Source of the DNA: CAZJHD01 sp964545855
Lineage (GTDB): Bacteria; Planctomycetota; UBA1135; JACQFD01
NCBI GenBank assembly: GCA_964545855.1
Contig: CAZJHD010000035.1
Location: 1 to 43,778, forward strand
Reading direction: 5' to 3'
DNA: 43,778 nucleotides
Shown piece after piece: positions 24,025 to 33,173 of the stretch. The position numbers and the translations under genes were made by a program. Below the pieces are notes generated by a model. That model searched no databases, had not been told where the DNA came from, and saw nothing but the letters and a program-made list of their open reading frames with translations. Numbering within the stretch: position 1 is the first letter of the stretch; each line of letters opens with the position of its first letter.

Positions 24025-24403
24025 CGAGTGTTCGTGACGCGCCGCGTCCGGTCCCGCCCGGGCGCGAGCGCGCGTCACGGCTGGCGCCGCGTCGTACGGG
24101 GTCGCCGGCGAAGACGGATCCGTAGGGACGTGACGGCCAGTGCTCGTCCGTGCATGTGCGAAGGTGGCTTCCGCGGAATGCGCGGAGCGGAGTGCGGAAG
24201 CCAGTTGCGTGCGGCCGCTCAGGAGAGTCGGAGGCAATCCGCCGCGCGATGCCGCCTCGCGCTCGGGGATCGGATTTCTTCCAAGGATTCGCGCCCGTGC
24301 AGGATCCTTCTCGTCGCGAAGGAGCTGCGCCGCCACGGTGGCCCCGCAATCCGCTGGACGAGGTCCTCTCGGACGAGCGCAACCTGTCGTCGCCGTGATC
24401 GCG
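24025..24403. other. 379 bp without a recognisable gene
   Basis: All six frames here were read. Several stay open for 80-135 codons, but none shows a domain, signal peptide or sensible composition. No tRNA-like fold or strong hairpin was seen. The DNA is somewhat less GC-rich than the rest. It may hold the promoter and the true 5' end of the acylase gene. Confidence 0.5.
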
Positions 24404-27370
24404 ATGCGCGCCCAGCGTCACGCGTGCACTCCGCTCTCGATGGCGTGCGTCTCACTGCCCTGGTCCTCGTCCGGCGGCCCGTCCCCCCGAGTTCGGAGCC
24501 CACCCGTGCTCAGGATCTACTACGACGCGTGGCATCTCTCTCACATCTTCGGCGATACGGATGTCGAGGCGTTCCATGGCCTCGGCTACGCGCAGATGAT
24601 GGACTTCCCGGTGACGACCCTCCTGAATCTCTGGGTCGGAACGGGGGAGTACGCGAAGGCCGTCGGGAGGGACGCGAACTCGCGCGCGAAGGACGTGAAC
24701 GCGCTCCGCTGGGACATCCCCGCCATCGCGAAGGAACAGGAGAAGGCGATGGAGTCTCTTCCGTCCCAGAAGGAGTTCCGGAGCTATCTCAGAGCGTTCG
24801 TCTCGGGCATCGAGGCCGGGCGGCGTTGGTGGCGGGAGCGTCCCGGGATGATTCGTCGGCTGCCCTATCACCACACGACCTGGAGCGATCTCGCCGCGAA
24901 TCCCGCGACCGGCGCGCCTCCGCTCGACGAGTTCACGCTTCGTCACCTGTTCGAGGACGGAGCCGGGGCGCCTCCCGGCGAATCGATGGAGATCGAGGTC
25001 CGCAACGTCCTGTGCCTCGAACTCCTGCGCAACCGCCCGGGTGCGGTGCAGTCGATCATCCAGGCCTCCAATGCCTGGCTCGTGGGCAAGAGTGCCCGGG
25101 CCACCGATGAAGTCGTCGCGCTCACCGACGTGCACGTCCAGGTGAACGACCTCTTCGGGAAAGGCTTCTTCACGCAAGTCTACGGCAGCAGCTACCGAGC
25201 GGCCGGGTGGGCGTTCGCCGGCTCGCCCTACGTCGCGCTCGGATTCAATCGCCGGCTCGCCTGGTCCATGACGGCGATCCCGCAGCCCACACCAGCGGTC
25301 ACGAGCACGTGGTACGCCAAGTACCGCGAGCCGACGAAGAAGACCATCGTCGTCGATGGCGTGGATCAGGATCTCGTCGTCGAAAAGCACCCCTGGAAGT
25401 ACTGGGACCCCGTGGAGAAGCGGGTGATGACGGCGGCCGCGGGGGCCCGCTTGGGAATCGAAACTGCCTTCGTGCCGGTGGAGCCCGGGTTCTCTCTGGG
25501 CCCGAAGCGCCGCTATCCGGTAGTCCCCTCCGTGCAGCAGGCGCTGCCCAAGGACCTGCCTCCCTTCGACATCCTGTTCCAGCAAACGTCGGCCTCGACG
25601 GCGGGAAGGGACTCGTCGGGCTCCTACGTGAACTCCGGGAGCCTCGCGGAGTTCTTCATCCAGCTCGGCCGCGCGACCCACGTCGGGTCCGGGCCCGGCG
25701 GCACCGACGAGGTGTTCGCCCTCGACATCCTCGCGATCGGCTCCGGCCAGAACACACTCGTCGCCGACGTGGACGGGAGCCTCCAATACGTCCGGCTCTC
25801 CCGCGTGCCGCGTCAAGGGCCGAAGGTGAGCCTCACGGAGGTCGATTCCGAGGGTCGCTATGCGTGGCAGAAGCCGATGGACGGGAGCGACAGCGGCTAC
25901 CGATGGACCGGTTTCCACGGAGCCGCGGATCTACCGCACTCGACACTCGCTCCTGGCGCGGCCCTGCCCCGCGAGCAGCCGGTGTGGATCAACTGCAACG
26001 TTACGCCGAATCTCGTGGTCCCGAGCGACCTCTCGACCCAGATGTACCCGAGCTACATCTGGAACGGGAAGACCGTGAACAGCTGGCGCCAGAAGCGAGC
26101 CCGGTCGCTGTTCACGCCCACGGTCGCGGGCACGGTGTGGACCCCCTTGGAGAGCGAGACGCGCGCGGCGGACCAGTTCGACCAGCGCAGCCAGGATCTG
26201 TTCGGGTGGTTCTCCAAGGTGGCGGAGCTGTCGGGATCGCCGGACGCGAAGGAGTTCATCGATCTGCTGCAGGACCTGGCGAGTCAGGACGAGGGCGCTC
26301 ACCTTTTTCCGATGTTCGACGCGGACCGCCTCTCCCAGACGATTCCCTACTTCGAGCTCCTCCTCGGCCACTACGAGCGCGAGTTGAAGCGGATCGATCC
26401 CCAGGGGAAGGCGCCGAAGCTCGGCTTCGATCCCGATCTGCTCCCGGCACCTCCCCCGAGCCCCATCGCCCTCGGCGAGCTCTTCGGCCCGAACTACGCG
26501 GCGATGCGGAACGCCCTCGAGATCGTGGCGACGAAGTGGTTCTTCTTCGTTCCTCCCAGCGGCTCGGGGCACAACACGAAGCTCTTCAACCACGCCTTGC
26601 CGGGCTACACCTTCGCCGGCTCGCCGACCCCGCAGCCCTGGTCGGCGTTCCCGCCCGACTGGCAGAACGGCGTCGTTCGCTGGGGGCACGCGAACATGGT
26701 CGTTCTGACGCCGCTGTTCCTTCCTCCCATCGGGGCGAGCGAGCCGGGCGGGACCGAGACCTTTGCGATCTACTTCAAGGCGGCCTTCTGTGTCTATCCG
26801 CCCTTCCCGCTGAAGAACCATGTGAAGGTATTCCCCATCGGAGGCACGCGGGACACGCTGCTCGCCGTCTACTCCGCCAAGTACCTGGCCTACTCCTCGC
26901 CGGTGCTCCTCGGTTCCTCCGATGGCTCGGGCTTCGTGCCGGAGGCCGTCACGGATCCCAAGCTCGCGGTCGGATACGACGACTACGCGGATGCCGTGCA
27001 CCTTCACGATGGGCCGCTGCCGACGCCTCGAACGGGGACCGGTGCCGTCGCTCATTCCACGGTGCCGGTCCACTACTTCTTCGTCCCGCATCAGACGGGC
27101 TCCCGGACGGTCCTCGTCACGACGCTGCGGTCCGAGTCCGCGGGCGGACCGTCCGCCCGCTTCCTCGCGCTGATGGGAGCCACCGAAGTGACGGCGCCCA
27201 TCGACGACTTCGTCGCGACCATGCCCGCGGGAGCGCCTCTCGGGAATCCCGAGAAGCACCACGCGCCGACGCAGAACTTCGTGGATCGCCGCTGGAAGAC
27301 GTTCGAGGTCCGCGAGCGAGCCCTCGCTGCCGATCCGGCCACCAGGAGGCTCGACGTCCCGATCACCTGA
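24404..27370 (+). CDS. penicillin acylase (Ntn-hydrolase) family protein
   Basis: Up to 988 residues. The family's N-terminal region is clear (IYYDAWHLSHIFGDTD, then AFHGLGYAQMMDFP), and QASNAWLVG matches the GSNNW site of penicillin acylases, whose serine becomes the N-terminal nucleophile after autocleavage; DVHVQ follows as the expected ANDPHL-like segment. The later part continues the beta-chain (YVALGFNRRLAWSMT, SGSYVNSGSLAEFF, WINCNVTPN). Members hydrolyse amide bonds of penicillins, acyl-homoserine lactones or other N-acyl compounds; the substrate cannot be told. The start is uncertain: ATG 24404 gives no convincing signal peptide, and GTG 24506 would begin right at the conserved strand. 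In many homologues GVPHI replaces HLSHI here. Codon use is less GC-biased than in neighbours, so transfer is possible. Confidence 0.8.
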   Translation: MRAQRHACTPLSMACVSLPWSSSGGPSPRVRSPPVLRIYYDAWHLSHIFGDTDVEAFHGLGYAQMMDFPVTTLLNLWVGTGEYAKAVGRDANSRAKDVNALRWDIPAIAKEQEKAMESLPSQKEFRSYLRAFVSGIEAGRRWWRERPGMIRRLPYHHTTWSDLAANPATGAPPLDEFTLRHLFEDGAGAPPGESMEIEVRNVLCLELLRNRPGAVQSIIQASNAWLVGKSARATDEVVALTDVHVQVNDLFGKGFFTQVYGSSYRAAGWAFAGSPYVALGFNRRLAWSMTAIPQPTPAVTSTWYAKYREPTKKTIVVDGVDQDLVVEKHPWKYWDPVEKRVMTAAAGARLGIETAFVPVEPGFSLGPKRRYPVVPSVQQALPKDLPPFDILFQQTSASTAGRDSSGSYVNSGSLAEFFIQLGRATHVGSGPGGTDEVFALDILAIGSGQNTLVADVDGSLQYVRLSRVPRQGPKVSLTEVDSEGRYAWQKPMDGSDSGYRWTGFHGAADLPHSTLAPGAALPREQPVWINCNVTPNLVVPSDLSTQMYPSYIWNGKTVNSWRQKRARSLFTPTVAGTVWTPLESETRAADQFDQRSQDLFGWFSKVAELSGSPDAKEFIDLLQDLASQDEGAHLFPMFDADRLSQTIPYFELLLGHYERELKRIDPQGKAPKLGFDPDLLPAPPPSPIALGELFGPNYAAMRNALEIVATKWFFFVPPSGSGHNTKLFNHALPGYTFAGSPTPQPWSAFPPDWQNGVVRWGHANMVVLTPLFLPPIGASEPGGTETFAIYFKAAFCVYPPFPLKNHVKVFPIGGTRDTLLAVYSAKYLAYSSPVLLGSSDGSGFVPEAVTDPKLAVGYDDYADAVHLHDGPLPTPRTGTGAVAHSTVPVHYFFVPHQTGSRTVLVTTLRSESAGGPSARFLALMGATEVTAPIDDFVATMPAGAPLGNPEKHHAPTQNFVDRRWKTFEVRERALAADPATRRLDVPIT

Positions 27371-27433
27371 GCGAGCTCCTCGCGGATTCGCGCAGCGAGA
27401 GGTCGTTGGGCGAGGGGCGCGCGAGCGCGTCGA

Positions 27434-28909
27434 TCAAGGGCCCGCGATCGCGATGCGCAGCACCACGAACTCGGCGGGGCGGAGTGGCGCGAAGCCCACC
27501 TCGACCCAGAGGCGCCCGGACTCGAGGTCGACCTCCGTCATCGTGTCGCGGCCGCAGCGCACGAAGAACGATTCCGAATCGGCGCGGCCCGCGAAGGCGC
27601 CCTGGCGGAAGAGCGATCCGAGGAACGTCTCGACGCTCAGGCGTACGCGCGACCAGAGCGGCTCGCCGCCCGGCTCGAACACGGCCCAGAGGAGTCCGCG
27701 CTCGATGCTCGCGTGGAGGTGGAGCGCGAGGCGGCGGACAGGGAGGTACTTCCACTCCGAGGTCGTCGCGCCGGCGGCGAGCGTGCGCGCGCCCCAGACG
27801 ACGGGCGCGCCGCGCACGATCCGAAGGGCGTTGACGCCGAGGGGCGCGAGCTCCTCCTGCGCGCGGTCGTCGACTTCGGACTCGAGACCCGCGGCTCCGC
27901 GGAGCACGGCGTCGTTCCCGGCCGGCGCCTTCCAGACGCCGCGCGCGGCGTCGATGCGCGCGATCACGCCGGCGGCGGCGCCGCTGGGCGAGAACGGTGT
28001 GCCATCGGCGCGAAGGGGACGCGGCGCGTAGATCGCCGTGTGCGCGGCCTCCGGCCCCGCGAGACCGAGGCTCTCGATGGCGCGGCGCGCCGAACCATTA
28101 CGGGTGGCGAGGGCGTGGCGGAGCGTGCTCGGCGCGTCTACGAGGAGGATCGCGTGGTGGCGCACGCACCAGCCGGCGGCGGCGCGCAGCACCTGGGGAG
28201 GCACGTCGGCGTCCGCGGAGTCGGGGGGGATCACGAGGACGCTCACCACGTCGGCGTTGTCGAGCGCGTGGAGACCCGTCGACGCCTTCGGATCGCCGAT
28301 CCAGTCGGCGGCTTCGAGCGATCGGCCGTCGGTGCCGCCCGTGAGATGCAGCGTCGTGGGAGCGACGGTGCGTGCTCCCTTCGGGAGCTCGCGCACGCGA
28401 ACGCACGCGCTCTCCTCCGCGAGCGCGCGGTCGATGCGGCGCCGATCGTCGGCGAGCGTCACGTCCTCGATTCGCTCGCGCACGTCGCCGGCGGCGCCGT
28501 CCGTCGCGAGCAGGTGGAATCGGCCGTCCGCGGCGCCGAGTGCCGGCGTCTCGACCTCGACGCGGAGCCCGTTCCCCCAGGCGCCCGGAGAGGACGCCTC
28601 GAGCACGAGGCCCTGGGCCGTCACGGCGTGCGCCCGTTCGGCGCCCGGGGCGAGGCGCACGACGTGGGCACGGCGCCCGCCGTTCGCGAAGAAGTCGCGG
28701 AGGCTCTCGCCGAGAGGGAAGGCGGCGTCCACGGGGCCGAAGATCCGCTGCGCCTCGAGAACGCTCGTGACCTCGAGGGCGTCCTCCACGGGTCCTCGCG
28801 CCGAGCGCCCGACGAACGCCGCGATCGACGTCGGCGCCCCCTCGATGGGCGGAGGCCCGCCGGGGAGCTCGTCGACGAAGACGCCGGGGTACTGGGGAGG
28901 AGCGGTCAC
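27434..28909 (-). CDS. contractile tail sheath protein, isolated
   Basis: A 491-residue protein from the GTG at 28909. YPGVFVDELPGG, TSIAAFVGRSARGPV, IFGPVDAAFPLGESLRDFF and NGGRRAHVVRL are the N-terminal landmarks of phage and injection-system tail sheath proteins. The conserved C-terminal sheath domain follows: VWKAPAGND, GVNALRIV, VVWGARTL, WKYLPVRRLALHL and the last block with RCGRDTMTEVDLESG and GFAPLRPAEFVVLRI. The whole protein has normal family length and no break. Sheaths polymerise around a tube and contract to drive it through a membrane. No tube, baseplate, spike, LysM or AAA chaperone gene is within 14 kb on either side, so it is either an orphan or works with a distant cluster. 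No Shine-Dalgarno is visible, leaving the exact start open. Confidence 0.88.
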   Translation of the reverse strand: MTAPPQYPGVFVDELPGGPPPIEGAPTSIAAFVGRSARGPVEDALEVTSVLEAQRIFGPVDAAFPLGESLRDFFANGGRRAHVVRLAPGAERAHAVTAQGLVLEASSPGAWGNGLRVEVETPALGAADGRFHLLATDGAAGDVRERIEDVTLADDRRRIDRALAEESACVRVRELPKGARTVAPTTLHLTGGTDGRSLEAADWIGDPKASTGLHALDNADVVSVLVIPPDSADADVPPQVLRAAAGWCVRHHAILLVDAPSTLRHALATRNGSARRAIESLGLAGPEAAHTAIYAPRPLRADGTPFSPSGAAAGVIARIDAARGVWKAPAGNDAVLRGAAGLESEVDDRAQEELAPLGVNALRIVRGAPVVWGARTLAAGATTSEWKYLPVRRLALHLHASIERGLLWAVFEPGGEPLWSRVRLSVETFLGSLFRQGAFAGRADSESFFVRCGRDTMTEVDLESGRLWVEVGFAPLRPAEFVVLRIAIAGP

Positions 28910-29100
28910 GGGCGCAGTGGGGCATTCTGCCGCGGCCGAGTGAGGCGCTATCGTGCTGGTCGCAGGCGTCTCGCGACTACCGCTCCGCGCACTTCGACGA
29001 CGGCCGTCCGAACCGACACAGCGTTGACCACCGCGCGCGTCCCGCCGAGCATCGGCGCGCGCCGTGCGGTGTCCGGGCGGCGCCCTCCGGGGAGGTGACA

Positions 29101-29731
29101 ATGGCTCTTCGACTGCTCGCCCTCTACGGATCGGTGCGCACGGAGCGGCAGGGGATCCGCGCCGCGCGGTTCGTCGTCGAGCAATGCCGACGCCGCGTCC
29201 ACACGATCGATCTCGTGGACGCGGCCGCGCATCGGCTGCCGCTCCTCGACCGCTTGTACGAGGAGCACGCGCCGGGCAAGGCGCCTCCGGAACTCGAGAC
29301 GATCGCGAAACTCGTGAAGGCCGCCGACGCCTACGTCGTCGTCTCGTGCGAGTGCAACCACATCGTTCCGCCGGGCCTCTCGAACCTCCTCGATCACTCC
29401 CTGGAGGAGTACTTCTGGAAGCCCTCGGCGATCGTCTGTTACTCGGCTGGCGCCTTCGGTGGCGAGCGCGTTGCGCTCGATGCTGGCGGAGATGGGGCTG
29501 TCGAGCATCCCCTCGGTTCTCCCCGTGCCCCGCGTGCAGGACACCTTCGACGTAGCGGGGCGCACCCGCGACGAGAGGTGGATCGCTCGCGCCGACACGT
29601 TCGTGACGGAGCTGGAGTGGTACGCCGAGGCCCTGTGCGACGCGCGGGTGAAGACGGACAAGTCGACGTGTCCCGAGCAGAGCCACTGCGACGCGACGGG
29701 GGCGGCGTCAGCAGCGGACGCGAGAAAATGA
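29101..29731 (+). pseudogene. NADPH-dependent FMN reductase with a frameshift
   Basis: The first 119 codons from ATG 29101 (GGAGG at 29091-29095) give the flavodoxin-like fold: LLALYGSVRTERQGIRAA, HTIDLVD, KAADAYVVVSCECNH, PPGLSNLLDH and PSAIVCYSAGAFGG. The frame then goes wrong: family-like sequence resumes one base over as LRSMLAEMGLSSIPSVLPV, PRVQDTFD and TFVTELEWYAEAL, ending at a TGA at 29729-29731. The shift lies between 29458 and 29480 and equals one inserted or two lost bases. With one correction the gene would encode about 209 residues with both halves intact, so this could be a sequencing error or a very recent mutation. Normally the enzyme transfers hydride from NAD(P)H to FMN or quinones. 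Convergent with the gene at 29757-30968. Confidence 0.78.
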
Positions 29732-29751
29732 ACGGCCGGTGATCCGGCCGT
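29732..29751. terminator. hairpin between convergent genes
   Basis: ACGGCCGG (29732-29739) pairs perfectly with CCGGCCGT (29744-29751) over a TGAT loop, directly after the stop at 29731 (+) and before the stop at 29757 (-). A likely shared terminator. Confidence 0.55.
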
Positions 29752-29756
29752 CTCGC

Positions 29757-30968
29757 TCACTTCCACGCCGGCATCCACGCGATCGGAAGCGTGCTCGCGA
29801 ACTTTCCGTCGGGCTCCACGAAGAAGGGCCACCAGTAGGGGTCGCTCCGGTAGCGCGCGAGGACGGCGTCGGCCTTGGCGTGGGCCCCGGCCATGCGCAG
29901 CGCCCGGTAGCACCAGACGCCCAAGGGGTACTGGTCGGTGGTCCACTGCTTCGCGCCGTCGGCGAAGGAGACCGCGTGCGGCACGGCTCCGTCGACGGTG
30001 ACCACGCGGGCGACGTTCTGGGCGATGCGCGTCGCTTGGTACCGGAGGCTCGCTCCGAGGGCGATCAGCGTCGGATCGCCCGTCTCCTGGAGCACGCGCG
30101 CGCATCGGTCCATCCCGGGCGCGCAGACCGCCTCCTGCCAGGGGATCCAGTAGGGCACGAGCCCGAGCTCGGCGACGGGGTGGTACGAGGCGTCGGTCGG
30201 CCAGAAGACCTTCGCGATCCCGGGCTCGACGATCTTCGGGATCACCGTGTCTCGGATCCACGCGACGATCGAGTCGGCGTCGTCGTCGTCGAAGAAGCCG
30301 TAGCGCGCCGCGTCGGCCACGAAGTCGAGCCCGCGGCCCACCTCGCGCGCGCTGTGGATCTCGGTCTGGAAGTAGGGCGTCCGCAGCATGCCGCCGAGCT
30401 GCCCGGCGAAGGCCCAGAGGAAGCCGCGCGCGATCTCGCGGTAGGGGCTCTCGGGCGGACCGGCGGCGAGCGCGGCGAGGAACTTCAACGAGTAGTGCTG
30501 GAGGTCGTGCCCGACGACGACGACTCCGTTCGGAGCGATCCAGCCCGTCGTGACCGGCTCGTCGAGCCCCGGCTGAGGGCACCAGTCCCAGGGACGGCCG
30601 AAGCCATGACGCAGGGCGTGGGGCTCGTCGACGTAGAAGATCGGCCGATGCCCCGAGTTGGAGAGGATCGCCTTCGCGACGTTGTGGTAGGCGCCGGACC
30701 CGAAACCCGGAAGCGCGTGGTCCTGCCTCCACCCGAAGTCCGACTGGCCACCCGTTTGCCCCGGATAGGCCGTACTTCCGTAGGCGAGCCAGAGCGGCGT
30801 GCCGGGCGCCACGCCGAAGCCGTCGACGAAGTCGCGGATGAGCGGGTTGAGATCGAAGTACGACGGCGGAACGACGCCCGCGGAGTGGGCGCGCGACGAC
30901 GTGAACGAAGCGGTGGCGACGGCGCCGACGAGGAGTGCGCCGCCGACTCGAAGAAGCAGTCGGGACAT
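29757..30968 (-). CDS. secreted protein of unknown function, possibly helical-toroid fold
   Basis: A 403-residue exported protein (ATG 30968; signal peptide RVGGALLVGAVATASFTSSRA). I do not recognise the family. Visible blocks include PWDWCPQPGLDEP, GWIAPNGVVVVGHDLQHYSLKFLAAL, FLWAFAGQLGGMLRTPYFQ, DADSIVAWIRDTVIPKI and LGVWCYRALRMAGAHAKADAVL. The many amphipathic helices with aromatic residues and the run of about six helix pairs resemble an alpha/alpha-toroid, as in some sugar-active enzymes, but no catalytic pair can be named. It diverges from transketolase with 153 bases between starts; nothing recognisable was seen there. Confidence 0.7.
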   Translation of the reverse strand: MSRLLLRVGGALLVGAVATASFTSSRAHSAGVVPPSYFDLNPLIRDFVDGFGVAPGTPLWLAYGSTAYPGQTGGQSDFGWRQDHALPGFGSGAYHNVAKAILSNSGHRPIFYVDEPHALRHGFGRPWDWCPQPGLDEPVTTGWIAPNGVVVVGHDLQHYSLKFLAALAAGPPESPYREIARGFLWAFAGQLGGMLRTPYFQTEIHSAREVGRGLDFVADAARYGFFDDDDADSIVAWIRDTVIPKIVEPGIAKVFWPTDASYHPVAELGLVPYWIPWQEAVCAPGMDRCARVLQETGDPTLIALGASLRYQATRIAQNVARVVTVDGAVPHAVSFADGAKQWTTDQYPLGVWCYRALRMAGAHAKADAVLARYRSDPYWWPFFVEPDGKFASTLPIAWMPAWK

Positions 30969-31121
30969 GGTGCGCGTGGGGAGGCAGGCGCGATGAGGGT
31001 CGGGGATGGTCGGGAGATCGCCCCGCTCTCGCAAGGCCGAGATGCGCGACCGACCTTCCGCGGCCCCTTCGCCGGGAGCGCGCATCGAAGCGGCGCGCAC
31101 TCTCGCTACCCTTCGCTTCCC

Positions 31122-33140
31122 ATGACGACCACCGCCACGCCGCGCGTCGCGCCGGGCCTCGAAGACCTGGCCGTGAAGACCATCCAGTTCCTCGCCGTCG
31201 ACGCCGTGGAGAAGGCGAAGTCCGGCCATCCGGGCACGCCGATGGGTGCGGCCGACATGGCCTTCGTGCTCTGGCACGAGTACCTGCGCTTCGATCCGAA
31301 GGACCCGAAGTGGCCCGCGCGCGACCGCTTCGTCCTCTCCTGCGGCCACGCGTGCATGCTCCAGTACGCGCTGCTCCACCTCTACGGCTTCGACTTGCCG
31401 ATGGAGGAGATCCAGAAGTTCCGCCAGTGGGAGAGCCACACGCCGGGACACCCGGAGCCCGTCGAGACGCCGGGCGTCGAGATCGCGACGGGACCGCTGG
31501 GCCAGGGCGTCGGGAACGCCGTCGGCATGGCCATCGCCGCGCGGATGCTCGCGGCGCGGTTCGGGACGCCGGAGTTCCAGCCCTTCCCGCAGCGCGTGTG
31601 GGCGATCGTGAGCGACGGAGACCTCATGGAGGGCATCGCCGCCGAGGCGGCGTCGCTGGGCGGGCACCTCGGTCTCTCGAACCTCACGTTCCTCTACGAC
31701 GACAACAAGATCACCATCGAGGGCGCGACGGATCTCGCCTTCAGCGAGGACGTGGGGAAGCGCTTCGAGGCCTACGGCTGGCACGTGCAGCGGATCGACG
31801 GCCACGACCGCGCCGCGATCCGCCGCGCGATCGACGCGGCGCTCGGCGTGAAGGATCGCCCCCAGATGATCGTCTGCCGAACCACCATCGCGCGCGGCGC
31901 GCCGACGAAGGCGGGCACCGCGAAGGCCCATGGCGAGCCGCTCGGCGCCGAGGAGGTGGCGGCCACGAAGAAGGCGCTGGGTTGGCCCAGCGAGCCGGCA
32001 TTTCACGTGCCCGACGAGGTGAAGGCCTTCTTCGCGAAGCGCACAGCGGAGCTCGGGAAGGCGCGCGCCGCCTGGGCCGAGGCGGAGAAGACCTGGCGCG
32101 CGGCTCACGCCGATCTCGCGGCGCAGTGGGACGCGCTCGCGGGCCGGACCACGCCAGCGGATCTCGAGGCGCAGTGTCTCGCCGGAGTTCCCGCGAAGGC
32201 CGATGCGACGCGCAATCTCTCGAACGCGGTCCTGCAGAAGGCGGCCGCCTGCGTGCCGGCCCTCGCCGGAGGCTCCGCCGATCTGGAGCCCTCGACCAAG
32301 ACGGCCATCAAGGGCTCGCCCTCGATCCGGCGGGGGGAGTTCGCCGGCCGCAACTTCCACTTCGGGATCCGCGAGCACGCCATGGGCGCGGTGATGAACG
32401 GCATGGCCGCCCACGGAGGGTTCATCCCCTATGGCGCCACGTTCCTCACGTTCTCCGACTACATGCGCCCGTCGATCCGGCTCGCGGCGCTCATGGGGCT
32501 GCAGGCGATCTACGTCTTCACGCACGACTCGGTCTTCCTCGGCGAGGATGGACCGACGCACCAGCCGATCGAGCACGTGGCGTCGCTGCGTCTGATCCCG
32601 AACCTCGTGACCTGGCGGCCCGCCGACGGCGTCGAAACGGCGCTGGCCTGGGCCGCGGCGCTTCGGCGCCAGGACGGCCCGTCGGCGCTCGTGCTGACGC
32701 GGCAGAAAGTTCCCGTGCTCGCGCGCGCGTCGGCGCTCGACGCGAAGTCCTTCGGCCGGGGCGGCTACGTGCTCGCCGACGCGACCGGCGGCAAGCCGAA
32801 GGTGGTGTTCCTGGCGACCGGCTCGGAGGTGGGGCTCGCCGTCGAGGCGAAGGCCGTCCTCGACGCGAAGGGGATCGCGACGCGCGTCGTGTCCGTGCCG
32901 TCGCTCGAGACGTTCGAGCGCCAGGACGCGTCCTACCGCGATGCCTGCGTTCCGCGCGACGCGCGCGCCGTCGCGATCGAGGCGGGCGTGCCCGACCCGT
33001 GGCATCGCCACGTGGGCCGCGACGGTCTCGTGATCGGCATCCGCCGCTTCGGCGCGTCGGCGCCGGCCGAGGTGATCGCGGAGAAGTTCGGATTCACGGC
33101 GCCGCAGGTGACGGCCGCCGTGGAGAAGCTTCTCCGCTGA
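31122..33140 (+). CDS. tkt: transketolase
   Basis: A 672-residue thiamine-diphosphate enzyme that moves two-carbon units between sugar phosphates in the pentose-phosphate pathway and, where present, the Calvin cycle. All landmarks are there: KSGHPGTPMG (residues 33-42), the ThDP/Mg motif SDGDLMEG (164-171) with its distal asparagine N195, the catalytic FHFGIREHAMG glutamate region, GATFLTFSDYMR, and THDSVFLGEDGPTHQP. Length is typical. No Shine-Dalgarno is visible at the ATG at 31122, but the start fits the family. It is separate from, but only about 5 kb away from, the operon for the rest of the pathway at 37981-43637. A hairpin follows the stop. Confidence 0.96.
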   Translation: MTTTATPRVAPGLEDLAVKTIQFLAVDAVEKAKSGHPGTPMGAADMAFVLWHEYLRFDPKDPKWPARDRFVLSCGHACMLQYALLHLYGFDLPMEEIQKFRQWESHTPGHPEPVETPGVEIATGPLGQGVGNAVGMAIAARMLAARFGTPEFQPFPQRVWAIVSDGDLMEGIAAEAASLGGHLGLSNLTFLYDDNKITIEGATDLAFSEDVGKRFEAYGWHVQRIDGHDRAAIRRAIDAALGVKDRPQMIVCRTTIARGAPTKAGTAKAHGEPLGAEEVAATKKALGWPSEPAFHVPDEVKAFFAKRTAELGKARAAWAEAEKTWRAAHADLAAQWDALAGRTTPADLEAQCLAGVPAKADATRNLSNAVLQKAAACVPALAGGSADLEPSTKTAIKGSPSIRRGEFAGRNFHFGIREHAMGAVMNGMAAHGGFIPYGATFLTFSDYMRPSIRLAALMGLQAIYVFTHDSVFLGEDGPTHQPIEHVASLRLIPNLVTWRPADGVETALAWAAALRRQDGPSALVLTRQKVPVLARASALDAKSFGRGGYVLADATGGKPKVVFLATGSEVGLAVEAKAVLDAKGIATRVVSVPSLETFERQDASYRDACVPRDARAVAIEAGVPDPWHRHVGRDGLVIGIRRFGASAPAEVIAEKFGFTAPQVTAAVEKLLR

Positions 33141-33156
33141 CGCTCCGTCGGGAGCG
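33141..33156 (+). terminator. short hairpin after transketolase
   Basis: CGCTCC (33141-33146) pairs with GGAGCG (33151-33156) over GTCG, directly after the stop. A weak stem with no T tract; it may serve the convergent gene at 33174 as well. Confidence 0.35.
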
Positions 33157-33173
33157 CGGGCGCGGACGGCGCG

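Noticed and set aside
24014..24421. Minus-strand 135-codon frame before the acylase gene
   Set aside because: No domain, no ribosome site and shadow-like composition.
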